Positions 52,681 through 60,434 of a DNA stretch of 64,000 nucleotides are shown here, in pieces. The notes beneath the pieces are model-generated. The model was not told the origin of the DNA. It worked only from the letters and a program-made list of their open reading frames with translations, and did no database searches. Where the stretch lies: contig NZ_CP146991.1 of NCBI RefSeq assembly GCF_001941975.2, positions 4,581,501-4,645,500 on the forward strand, in the 5' to 3' direction. Both the position numbers and the translations under genes were made by a program. The DNA comes from Sporomusa sphaeroides DSM 2875. GTDB lineage: Bacteria > Bacillota > Negativicutes > Sporomusales > Sporomusaceae. Every line of letters begins with the position of its first letter. Position 1 is the first letter of the stretch.

Positions 52681-53710
52681 CGATGTTCGCAGCTCCTTTA
52701 GTTACAGCCTCCAGCATTGATTTTACATTTTTCAAAGGGGATTTCATCCCAAGACCGCAGGCAGGAGAGATAATATTGACTCCGTCCTGCACACATCTCT
52801 CAGTTAGTGCGGCGACTTTTCCCGGTTCGCCAAATTCAATGGCGTAGGTACTGACATTACCCATCAGCAGCCTGTCTCCCAGATTTTTTCTGGCTTCCCG
52901 CATGCTGACAATGGCATCAAAGCTCAACACATGGCTTTTTATTTGGGCTGTTCCCGAATATACCTTGCGCATTTGTCCGCAAATGTGGACAATGGTATAC
53001 TTATTTTCACTGTGAATACTGTCGACAATTTTATTAATATATTTCACGGCAAATTCTTCAAAGAGCTTGGGTCCCAGAATTTCACCCGTACCGCTTGGAT
53101 CGGAAATGGCTATAATATCCGCCCCGGCCGCTATTTGCCGTTTGGCAAATGCGATCAGTTGGCCGGTGACAAACTCCATAAACTCATGGGCCTTGGCATT
53201 ATTTTTTCTTAGTTCTTTATAAAACACAACAGGCTCCATCAGCGAGCTGGCCATGCTGATGGGGCCCGTTATATTCCCGATGACCGGTACGTCATTTCCC
53301 TTGGCTTTTAATAATTTAATGGCCTCAACAACTACGTCCGCCCTTCCCTGTCCCTGACGGTTATTGGCTGCGACAAGCCTTTCCCACTCATTTACAGAGG
53401 TGATGGCATATTCTACAACATGGGGCTCATAAAAATTTGTTCCCAAATCCACCTTCGCACCCAAATTCTCCGCTTCAATGGTCATGCAAAAGGGAACGCC
53501 ATAATTTTCAAAGCAGCCTTTTTCATAAACCGCCGCTGCTAAGTCTGCCATCATCCGGGCATTCGTATGGGCCTCCGGAAACCGGATTCCCGCCTCTTCC
53601 ATCAGCTCCGCAGTGATCATATTCATCATTCCCCCGGGACAAATGCAGGGGGGTCTGTCAATCTGTTCCTCTCTGAAAACCTTATTCAACCGTTCCTTTG
53701 GCAATAACAC
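52673..53710 (-). CDS. Uroporphyrinogen decarboxylase-family (MtaA/CmuA-like) methyltransferase
   Basis: 345 residues, TIM-barrel. It keeps the zinc-binding pattern of methylcobamide methyltransferases: YTIVHICGQ (H-x-C) and IISPACGLGM (distal C). The N-terminal LNKVFREEQIDRPPCICPGG is typical of the MtaA/CmuA branch rather than haem-pathway HemE, whose arginine motif is missing. It probably moves a methyl group to or from the corrinoid protein encoded 20 bp upstream. GTG start with GGAGG 8 nt before it. Confidence 0.88.
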   Translation of the reverse strand: MLLPKERLNKVFREEQIDRPPCICPGGMMNMITAELMEEAGIRFPEAHTNARMMADLAAAVYEKGCFENYGVPFCMTIEAENLGAKVDLGTNFYEPHVVEYAITSVNEWERLVAANNRQGQGRADVVVEAIKLLKAKGNDVPVIGNITGPISMASSLMEPVVFYKELRKNNAKAHEFMEFVTGQLIAFAKRQIAAGADIIAISDPSGTGEILGPKLFEEFAVKYINKIVDSIHSENKYTIVHICGQMRKVYSGTAQIKSHVLSFDAIVSMREARKNLGDRLLMGNVSTYAIEFGEPGKVAALTERCVQDGVNIISPACGLGMKSPLKNVKSMLEAVTKGAANIDA

Positions 53711-53730
53711 AGCTGCACCCTCCTTTACCT

Positions 53731-54387
53731 CTAGGCAACATTAAGCAAGCCTTTGATCAGTTTGACTGCTTCAACGGCATTGGGAGAATAACCATCCGCC
53801 CCAATGATATCGGCAAATTTCTGGGAGATGGGTCCTCCGCCAATAATCACCTTAACCTCCTCCCTCATGCCCGCTGCTGTTAACAGCTCAATTACCGTGC
53901 CCATGCCCCCCATCGTTGTCGTCATCAGGGTTGCCATACATACAAAAGAGGCGTTTACCTCCCTGGCTTTATCCACAAAGCGCTGCAACGGAACGTCCCT
54001 TCCCAGATCAACCATCTCGAAGCCGGCGGTTTCCATCATAATCTTCACCAGATTCTTGCCAATATCATGGGTATCTCCCTCAACGACCCCAATGACACCC
54101 TTTATCTTTTCTTTCCCTGCTTCGTCTGAAGGAAGATGGGGTCTTAAAATATTCAGCCCCTCATACATGGCGTCTGAGCACAGCAATACATCGGTAACAT
54201 AATACTCTTCATCTTCATATAATTGGCTTGCACGGTTCATACCGTCCACAAGGCCCCCCATAATGCCGTCGAAAGCCGGATAGCCTGCTGCTACATATTC
54301 CTGACAGGCTGCAATTACGTCATCTTCTTCCATGTCCACAACACCGTCTGATAATCTTTTCAGTAATTCTTCTTTAGATACTGCCAT
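53731..54387 (-). CDS. Corrinoid-binding methyltransferase protein (MtaC/MttC-like)
   Basis: 218 residues. An N-terminal helical cap (about 1-85, KRLSDGVVDMEEDDVIAAC) and a C-terminal cobalamin-binding Rossmann domain with the base-off/His-on motif GDTHDIGKN (D-x-H-x-x-G) near residue 103, followed by GGGPISQKFADIIGADGYS. It carries the methyl group on cobalt between the methyltransferases of this operon. Gene flanked on both sides by UroD-family genes. Confidence 0.94.
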   Translation of the reverse strand: MAVSKEELLKRLSDGVVDMEEDDVIAACQEYVAAGYPAFDGIMGGLVDGMNRASQLYEDEEYYVTDVLLCSDAMYEGLNILRPHLPSDEAGKEKIKGVIGVVEGDTHDIGKNLVKIMMETAGFEMVDLGRDVPLQRFVDKAREVNASFVCMATLMTTTMGGMGTVIELLTAAGMREEVKVIIGGGPISQKFADIIGADGYSPNAVEAVKLIKGLLNVA

Positions 54388-54429
54388 AAGTTTCTCCTCC
54401 CCATTTTATCATGTATTAAATTTATTCTA

Positions 54430-55503
54430 CTAGCTCATGAAATTTTTGGGCTCCAAGGGCCATTTCCCATATTTCCTGGCAGAAGCCATAAATTGATCAA
54501 CATTTTCCAGCGGAACATTGCCGGAAAGATCACAGCCTGATGCTAAAATGTAGCCGCTGGGACTGTCATAGGCTTTTTGAATACAACTTTTAACCGCCAG
54601 GTCCACATCCTGGGTATTCCCCAAAATTAATACCTCTACAGGGTCTACATTCCCCAGAATCGGAACCTTGCCCCCTGCTACCTGCTTGGTATAGGCCAGA
54701 TCCACTTTGTTATCGATACTCAACATATCACAGCCTGATGTCACCATGTCTGCCACAATGGCTGTCGTATCTCCGCAAATATGGTAGCATACCATTCCTT
54801 TGGCCTCATGGATATCCTGCATCAAATCTATCGTATAAGGCAAAACGAATTCCAAATACTGTTTGCGACTGAGGATCGTCCCGGAAGCAATGGGGTCACA
54901 CAACAAAATCACAGCCCCGGCTTTAATAAATTCCCGGTAAATCGTCTTTAAGCCTTGAGTACAGAAACGGAGCAACTGGTGTACCTTCTCCGGATTTTTT
55001 CTGGTTGCCCTCAGCAAACTCTCTGTTTGATAGATGCTGGCAGCCGCCGTAAAAGGACCGGATATCAATACCCCTGTCGGAACCTCTCTTCCCAGTTCAT
55101 TAATAAGAATTTTAGTTGCTTCCACATGGAGCTGAAGTTTCCTGTCATTCTTCAGTTCCAGCTTGGCCATGTCCAGCTGGTCCACATGATTTAGATCGTT
55201 CAGGGCATAACTCATAATTGCCGGGATGGAGTCTTCCGGATCATTCATCACAGAACCCAGGGCTATCCCTACTCCATGCAATCCGTATTCGATGATGGTT
55301 AAATCATTGCCGAATCTTTTATAGGCAGCCACCTGAGCCTTGGCTTCATTTAACGCACTGCTCCTTTTTTCCTTATGGGTCATTCCCAAGGCCAGGCCGG
55401 ACATGGAGCAGACCACCGGCATAGCCAGAATTCTGTCCATAGGCTTTCCTGTCATAAAAGCGGCCAGCCGTTCGTTAGGGGTCATGTGATCATCTTTATG
55501 CAT
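54430..55503 (-). CDS. Uroporphyrinogen decarboxylase-family (MtaA-like) methyltransferase, second
   Basis: 357 residues. TIM-barrel with zinc ligands in VCYHICGDTT (H-x-C) and LASGCDLSG (distal C), and PVCSMSGLALG at the start, as in MtaA-type enzymes. It is distinct from the other UroD proteins of the cluster. One of the two complete H-x-C enzymes may demethylate the substrate and the other deliver the methyl to an acceptor (tetrahydrofolate, CoM or other). RBS GAAGGAG 10 nt upstream of the ATG at 55503. Confidence 0.88.
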   Translation of the reverse strand: MHKDDHMTPNERLAAFMTGKPMDRILAMPVVCSMSGLALGMTHKEKRSSALNEAKAQVAAYKRFGNDLTIIEYGLHGVGIALGSVMNDPEDSIPAIMSYALNDLNHVDQLDMAKLELKNDRKLQLHVEATKILINELGREVPTGVLISGPFTAAASIYQTESLLRATRKNPEKVHQLLRFCTQGLKTIYREFIKAGAVILLCDPIASGTILSRKQYLEFVLPYTIDLMQDIHEAKGMVCYHICGDTTAIVADMVTSGCDMLSIDNKVDLAYTKQVAGGKVPILGNVDPVEVLILGNTQDVDLAVKSCIQKAYDSPSGYILASGCDLSGNVPLENVDQFMASARKYGKWPLEPKNFMS

Positions 55504-55576
55504 AGGTCACTTTCTCCTTCATTTCCTAATGAAATCCTAGTGAAAATTTGCTGTTGTTTTGCGTCTTTTTTTTAAA

Positions 55577-56446
55577 TTAAAGCAGCTCAAGGGTTTTAAC
55601 TATCCCGTTTTGCAAGACAAACTCTCTGTTTTTAACGCACATTTGCCCAACAAATTTCGTTTTTCCTACTACTTTTTGACAAGCCGAAAAATAGTTTATA
55701 GGCGCACCCAGATCAATGTCCTGCCAAACGGCTTTCTCTGTCCCCAGCAAGGCAAAGGCGGTTTTAGGACAAAGCAGCAGGAGACTTTCATTGCCGAGGA
55801 TTGTTTCCACTCTTTTAAAGAAAGGATAAGTAAAAAGTTCCACTGTTTTTGCCGACATCTCAGGTCCCAGGATATTCAGGCCGCCGGTAGAATCACCATA
55901 ACTGAACATAGTGACTCCTGCCTGCTGTGCTGCCTCCACATAGCGCAGCATTTCCCTCTGCAATTTATCAAAAATAAGCTTCATCTGCTCCGGCTTTTTG
56001 CGAAATATCTTGAAAATATGCCGGGGCTCCATTAATATATTCAGAATTGTATAAGGTCCTGAAATGTATAAAACTACCTGTTCGCCTTTGTCCTGCAAAG
56101 CTTGGCAGGCTTTTAGCACTTCGGCGATACGCCCTTTCGAATAGTCAATTTCAGGCAGGTCCAATAATTCTTCTGCTGTTATGCAAATATAGTCTTCCCC
56201 TCTTGGGCCTGCGTTTTCATCACCATAATTAACATGCCCTCCCAGTGCTTCGCCTTCGACCGTATGACAAAAGGGCAATTCACAAAATTCCGTTTTGTCA
56301 TAGTCCTTCAAGGCCAGAGCCAGTTGGGCCATACCCTGCCACGTTTTATAGGCCTGAGGAAATTCTAAATCCAGTCCCTTTACGGCGTCCTTATTAATTC
56401 CCACAGAATTGACATAGGTACACTGAAAGTCAACAATTTTACTCAT
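55577..56446 (-). CDS. Uroporphyrinogen decarboxylase-like protein, third and divergent
   Basis: About 289 residues, shorter than its two relatives. N-terminal AQLALALKDYDKTEFCELPF and HTVEGEALGGHVNYGDENAG resemble the UroD fold. The H-x-C zinc motif is not kept: the equivalent position reads LLLLCPKTAF and the distal one KFVGQMCVKN. It may be a substrate-binding or inactive partner, or use a different metal site. The ATG at 56446 is chosen (GGAGG at 8 nt). Follows the GTPase gene by 16 bp. Confidence 0.8.
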   Translation of the reverse strand: MSKIVDFQCTYVNSVGINKDAVKGLDLEFPQAYKTWQGMAQLALALKDYDKTEFCELPFCHTVEGEALGGHVNYGDENAGPRGEDYICITAEELLDLPEIDYSKGRIAEVLKACQALQDKGEQVVLYISGPYTILNILMEPRHIFKIFRKKPEQMKLIFDKLQREMLRYVEAAQQAGVTMFSYGDSTGGLNILGPEMSAKTVELFTYPFFKRVETILGNESLLLLCPKTAFALLGTEKAVWQDIDLGAPINYFSACQKVVGKTKFVGQMCVKNREFVLQNGIVKTLELL

Positions 56447-56462
56447 GCGGCCCTCCTCCCGG

Positions 56463-57377
56463 CTATTTGCCAAACCACTCCGCTATAGCTTCTTTATTTA
56501 AATCAGTACCGATTACAACCACCTTGGCCGCCTTGTCCTCAGCCAGGTATTCCCACCGGCAGTGCTGAGGCGTAAAGTTAAAAAGAATGGAGTGCTGTGT
56601 ATCAAGCTCCAAAATTCCTTTGGCTCGCAAAATGCAACCGTGTTCCTTGCCGCTTAGGGCTGCCAATACTTTTTCAAGCTCAGCTTCAGAAAAAACCTTT
56701 GGCTTCGCAATCGAGAGACTGTCAAACACTTTGGCGGCAGGCATTACATTCATTCTTTCTTTCGCGTCAATACCAAAGCCATGTGCTGTATGTAATATTT
56801 CCATAAGTTCTTCGCCGGCATGAGAATACCAATCTTCCTTAACAATAAACGCAACCGGGTTGATTGTGCTTATTTGGGCAATTACTTTTTCCAGCTCCTG
56901 CTGTTCCATTTGGTTCATATGGCTGAGGAAAATTATGTGGGCATTGGCAATTTGATCTGAATAGAAACTGCCGAAGTTTTCTGAATAATCATCAAATGCT
57001 GCTGCATCTACGATGGTAATCAGATGCTTTATTTGAATAGCCAAATCTCCCGTTTGCCGAATTCCCTGGCAAACCTTGATAATGTCCGAAAGGCTGCCAA
57101 CTCCCGAAGGTTCTATTAAAATATGCTGCGGGTGATAGCCTAACACCAGCTCTCTTATAGCCTTCTCAAAGTCCTGTACAACGCTGCAACAGATACAGCC
57201 GGCATATATTTCTTTAACCGGGAACTCCTTGGGCAGCAAATCCCCGTCAACACCGACTTCACCAAATTCATTTTCTATTAAAGCAATTTTTCCCTCCAGG
57301 TTGGGAAGGAGCTTTTTTAGGAAAGACGTCTTGCCAGCCCCTAAAAATCCGGAAACAATACTTATCTGAGTCGTCAT
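56463..57377 (-). CDS. COG0523 (CobW-type) GTPase metallochaperone
   Basis: 304 residues. P-loop IVSGFLGAGKTSFLKKL at residue 7, IENEFGEVGVDG, the metal-binding cysteine motif YAGCICCSVVQDF near residue 60 and ILIEPSGVGS. A C-terminal CobW_C domain follows. These proteins use GTP to deliver metal (Zn or Co) to client enzymes. As first gene of the operon it could load zinc into the UroD methyltransferases or help cobalt/corrinoid insertion (inference). RBS GAGGT upstream. Confidence 0.9.
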   Translation of the reverse strand: MTTQISIVSGFLGAGKTSFLKKLLPNLEGKIALIENEFGEVGVDGDLLPKEFPVKEIYAGCICCSVVQDFEKAIRELVLGYHPQHILIEPSGVGSLSDIIKVCQGIRQTGDLAIQIKHLITIVDAAAFDDYSENFGSFYSDQIANAHIIFLSHMNQMEQQELEKVIAQISTINPVAFIVKEDWYSHAGEELMEILHTAHGFGIDAKERMNVMPAAKVFDSLSIAKPKVFSEAELEKVLAALSGKEHGCILRAKGILELDTQHSILFNFTPQHCRWEYLAEDKAAKVVVIGTDLNKEAIAEWFGK

Positions 57378-57506
57378 ATTGTGTACCTCTTTGTAATATG
57401 CGATAAACTCCCATTACTAGTATGCTTTAGCATTAATAGAATGTCTAATTGCAAAATTGTATCACTGCTATGCTTTTGGATAGAAATTGTCGATTTGTTA
57501 CAACGC

Positions 57507-57529
57507 AAAAAAAGCCGCCCACCAGGGCG
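57507..57529 (-). terminator. Terminator flanking the IS3 element
   Basis: Minus-strand CGCCC-TGGT-GGGCG then GGC and seven T. It now follows the IS3 orfB and may be all that is left of a unit replaced by the IS. Confidence 0.6.
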
Positions 57530-57574
57530 AACTGAAGTGCTCCCTGTCAAGTAGACAGAACAAAAAAGAAAAAT

Positions 57575-58462
57575 TTAAGCAGTCTTGGTTCGAAACTCCA
57601 TCGGACAAAGGCTGTTTAATTTTTTCTGTAGACGTTCGTAGTTATAGAAATAGATATACTGCTCGATCGCGTTTTTAAGATCCTCAAATGTAGGATATTT
57701 ATGAAGGTAATACTTCTCACATTTCAATGTGCCCCAAAAGCTTTCCATAGGTCCATTATCGATGCATTTGCCGACCCGGGACATACTTTGGGTTAGTCCC
57801 TTCGAAACAAGCCGTTTTTTGAAACGTAACGAGGTATATTGAAAGCCGCGATCGCTATGCAGCATAGGTGTAGCTCCAGGGGTTGTTTTCAGAGCCAGTT
57901 TTAGTGTTTTAAAAACAAGCGGATTATTGTTGGAATGTCCTATTACGTAAGAGACGATGGACTTGTCATATAAGTCCAAAATCGCACTCAGATATGCTTT
58001 TTGACCATTTCCATATTTGAATTCAGTCACATCTGTAACCCATTTTTCATTGGATGTTTGAGCAGTAAATTGTCGGTTTAATAAGTTTTCAGCTATATGT
58101 TGTGGTGTAGATCGAATATAACTTTTTCTCTTTCGACGAATCACAGCTTTGATCCCAGCAACCTTCATTAAACGATAGATTCGCTTATGATTAACTGGAT
58201 AGCCGATTTGGCGGGTTACATGAATAGTAAGTTGGCGGTATCCAAAGATCCCTTCTACTTTTTCATAAAGAAGAAGCATCGTATCTAGAAGTTCCTGGTT
58301 TACTTTCTCACGAGGACTCTCTTTACGGTTTAGCCACTTGTAATAGCTGGAACGGGGAAGCTGTAACAGTTCGCAAAGAAGATTCACACTAAAACCATGT
58401 TCGCTTTGCACCGATTGAATGGCACGATAGAGATGGTCCTGCCGTGTCTGACTTAGCTTCAC
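57575..58462 (-). CDS. IS3-family transposase OrfB (DDE integrase domain)
   Basis: 295 residues: N-terminal HTH_21 (IQSVQSEHGFSVNLLCELLQ) and the rve catalytic core with DDE residues in EKWVTDVTEFKYGNG, MLHSDRGFQYTS and CIDNGPMESFWGTLKCEKYY. It would act as an OrfAB fusion. Its GTG start overlaps the orfA stop. Intact as read. Confidence 0.92.
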   Translation of the reverse strand: MKLSQTRQDHLYRAIQSVQSEHGFSVNLLCELLQLPRSSYYKWLNRKESPREKVNQELLDTMLLLYEKVEGIFGYRQLTIHVTRQIGYPVNHKRIYRLMKVAGIKAVIRRKRKSYIRSTPQHIAENLLNRQFTAQTSNEKWVTDVTEFKYGNGQKAYLSAILDLYDKSIVSYVIGHSNNNPLVFKTLKLALKTTPGATPMLHSDRGFQYTSLRFKKRLVSKGLTQSMSRVGKCIDNGPMESFWGTLKCEKYYLHKYPTFEDLKNAIEQYIYFYNYERLQKKLNSLCPMEFRTKTA

Positions 58463-59136
58463 CGCCTTTCGAACTGTTGTAACTTTTTTAATAAAGCATT
58501 TTCTGCCCGAAGGCGCTCATTTTCATATTCTAGTTTCTTCATCGCCAGTTTTTGACGCTCGATATCAGTGAGTTCTTCCGGTGCTTTTTTACGCCCACGG
58601 CCATCTTTTAAAGCCTCTTCGCCACCAGACTCATATTTAGCTACCCATTGATATACTTGCTGATAGGATACCTAATACTGCGTTGCTGTACCCTGGTAAT
58701 CGTGGTTATTTGCTAAGCAATACAGGACAATATCAATCCGTTCCTTCCAATCGGTAGACCGTCCTTTTGTCATAGTGCTTGTCCCTCCGGTTCCTGTGGA
58801 TTTAAAGCTACTATGACTATTATACTTTTTAATCCAATTGCGCAGTTGACGACAACTCAATATTTTATACTTTTCTATGATTTCTTTCTGAGACGTTTCT
58901 CCAGAAAGAAATTCATGCACTGCAGAAAGCTTCAGTTCTGCTGAGTAACTCTGATTCTGGTATCTATCTTCCAGACCTTCGATTCCATGATGTTTCAGAC
59001 GATGTATCCATCGCTTTACGGTTGTAATATCAACGTCATATTTATTGGCAACAGATCGCTGGCTTGATTCTCCTTGCCCAAACTCATAGATGATTGCCAA
59101 CTTTTCTGCACCGCTATATCGACTCTTCTTAGGCAT
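58459..59136 (-). pseudogene. IS3-family OrfA, interrupted by an in-frame TAG
   Basis: Residues 1-154 (MPKKSRYSGAEKLAIIYEFG onward) contain two HTH units and end at TAG (58672-58674). The same frame continues past it as VSYQQVYQWVAKYESGGEEA and the Leu-rich coil NERLRAENALLKKL, ending in TGA at 58459. The single amber therefore splits a full-length OrfA of about 225 residues. Read-through is not excluded. Confidence 0.8.
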
Positions 59137-59309
59137 GAAAATGCTCCCCCTTTTGGTAACAGGTTTTATTATTTCTCCTGTCTACCTATTGGGGAGCATA
59201 TCAAACCCGGCAGGCCGCTTGCAAAAAAAGGAAGGATACTTAAAGGATGATTTAATATTACATCAAAATAGTCAATATTGTGTTATAGCTTGGTAAATAT
59301 TATGTTAAA

Positions 59310-59396
59310 TCATTCTAGGGCGAAATAACTATTATCCAACACCAACAAAACAACGCCAAGCAGAATAGCCGCCTGGCGTTTGGTTAAACTAAGCAT
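59310..59396 (-). CDS. Possible tiny hydrophobic peptide (28 aa)
   Basis: ATG at 59396 with GTGAGG close upstream: MLSLTKRQAAILLGVVLLVL then DNSYFALE. A basic head and one hydrophobic segment. It follows the 50-residue membrane peptide on the same strand. Low confidence because of size and tight RBS spacing. Confidence 0.4.
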   Translation of the reverse strand: MLSLTKRQAAILLGVVLLVLDNSYFALE

Positions 59397-59418
59397 AATC
59401 CTCACTCTTCTCCCATTA

Positions 59419-59445
59419 AGCGCCGCCTCCACGGCGCTATTTTTC
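59419..59445 (+). terminator. Hairpin between the tiny genes
   Basis: AGCGCCG / CGGCGCT arms followed by ATTTTTC on the plus strand; no obvious plus-strand gene precedes it except remnants, so its use is unclear. Confidence 0.45.
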
Positions 59446-59459
59446 TATCCTTCAGTTAT

Positions 59460-59612
59460 TTAGCAGATGACTATAAGAATCAACGTAACCAGTGCAATCA
59501 CAAACGCAATAGCAAGCCATATTTGCCATTGATCGAAATTATGGTAAGCAGCAAAACCATTAACTTTACGCCCGACACCATCAATCGTATTTTTTATTTT
59601 CCCTATATCCAT
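59460..59612 (-). CDS. Small single-helix membrane protein (50 aa)
   Basis: Minus-strand ATG at 59612 after GGGGGG at 5 nt. Product MDIGKIKNTIDGVGRKVNGF then AAYHNFDQWQIW and the helix LAIAFVIALVTLILIVIC. An amphipathic N-terminal half and C-terminal transmembrane segment. Function unknown; the plan is like small phage-type or envelope peptides. Confidence 0.6.
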   Translation of the reverse strand: MDIGKIKNTIDGVGRKVNGFAAYHNFDQWQIWLAIAFVIALVTLILIVIC

Positions 59613-59874
59613 ATTAACCCCCCGCTCACGTTATGTTATTATATTGTATTCACCTTACGCTTGAGCCGCCCGTAAGCACGGTTAACTATTTTGCCGATAC
59701 CAATTGCTTTACCCCTGATTAAATCCCCCACCGCCCCCCCCTTGTCAGTACCAGGCAGAAGCCACAAATCCCAATGGTGGCCTCCTTATCAGCAAAACAC
59801 TCAATAATTTTTTGGTAATCTCACATACTAACAATGGGATAGCCTAGCTTAACAAACCAAAGGAGGCGTATGCT
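59613..59874. other. Intergenic stretch between divergent tiny genes
   Basis: About 260 bp. It likely holds divergent promoters. No other gene, RNA or repeat is apparent. Confidence 0.4.
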
Positions 59875-59967
59875 ATGGAAACAATAGCAATCGCAATATA
59901 CGTCGTAGCCGGCATGTGTTTTTTAGCTGTCGCATTCTTTGATTGGCTTTCCTATCCTTGGCAATAG
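59875..59967 (+). CDS. Tiny membrane peptide (30 aa)
   Basis: ATG preceded by AAAGGAGG at 8 nt. METIAIAIYVVAGMCFLAVA then FFDWLSYPWQ: one hydrophobic helix and an aromatic C-terminus. Function unknown. Strong RBS supports real translation. Confidence 0.55.
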   Translation: METIAIAIYVVAGMCFLAVAFFDWLSYPWQ

Positions 59968-60084
59968 GGGCGTTATGCCCCTTTGCCTCACTTAATTTTA
60001 GCCATTGTCAGACATATATTCTCCGCTTCTCTAACGGCATTAAATAAAAATTAATTGGAAACACTATCTCTGGAGGTGACTTTG

Positions 60085-60282
60085 ATGAACAAATCTACGA
60101 AACAACAAGAACAAGAGGCAAATGCTTCAGTAGGATATGGGCCAAACAATCCGGAGCCTTTATCCTTTAAAGAATCAGAAATTCCGAAAGATAAGGATGC
60201 ATTACACGCCGCCGCGGAATATATTAATTCCACACCTTCGGTCAATCCAGTTACAGAAGCAGTTAATAGAACTGAACCATAG
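60085..60282 (+). CDS. Small hydrophilic protein (65 aa)
   Basis: ATG at 60085 with GGAGG 8 nt upstream, which rules out a longer frame. Product MNKSTKQQEQEANASVGYGP continues with PEPLSFKESEIPKDKDALHA, rich in Glu, Lys, Asn and Pro, probably disordered. Not recognised. A terminator follows immediately. Confidence 0.6.
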   Translation: MNKSTKQQEQEANASVGYGPNNPEPLSFKESEIPKDKDALHAAAEYINSTPSVNPVTEAVNRTEP

Positions 60283-60308
60283 CGGGGTATTCCCCGCTAT
60301 TTTTTTAT
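60282..60308 (+). terminator. Terminator after the 65-residue protein
   Basis: AGCGGGG-TATT-CCCCGCT followed by ATTTTTTTATT. Confidence 0.85.
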
Positions 60309-60327
60309 TATCCTCGCATTACTAACT

Positions 60328-60422
60328 TCGTCTAAAATATTGTTAAAACAAATAATAGCCGAAAATTTATTGATCACAAGACGTGTTTCGGCTATAATAT
60401 AACAAACTTTAATTTTAGACGA
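60328..60422 (+). promoter_or_regulatory. Promoter with two nested inverted repeats before the DUF4143 gene
   Basis: TTGATC (60370-60375), 17 bp, TATAAT (60393-60398). An inner inverted repeat TAGCCGAAA / TTTCGGCTA (60356-60394) spans the -35 and touches the -10. An outer perfect repeat TCGTCTAAAAT / ATTTTAGACGA (60328-60338, 60412-60422) brackets the whole promoter. Likely operators or a looped regulatory site. Confidence 0.7.
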
Positions 60423-60434
60423 TGAGGTGATCTC

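Larger units (their letters stand above)
57538..59198 (-). mobile_element. IS3-family insertion sequence (IS150-like)
   Basis: About 1.66 kb. The ends are inverted: TGCTCCCTGTCAAGTAGACAG on the left corresponds to TGCTCCCC, then GTAGACAGG read inward from the right (cited in short parts). Contains orfA and orfB in the usual overlapping order, with an A6G slippery run (AAAAAAG) near the end of orfA, as used for -1 frameshifting. I see no clear target duplication. An amber codon breaks orfA, so this copy may be inactive. Confidence 0.88.

Noticed and set aside
58672-58674. Pyrrolysine decoding of the TAG in IS3 orfA
   Set aside because: No pyl genes or TAG-containing mttB occur in the window; a simple nonsense mutation is the default.
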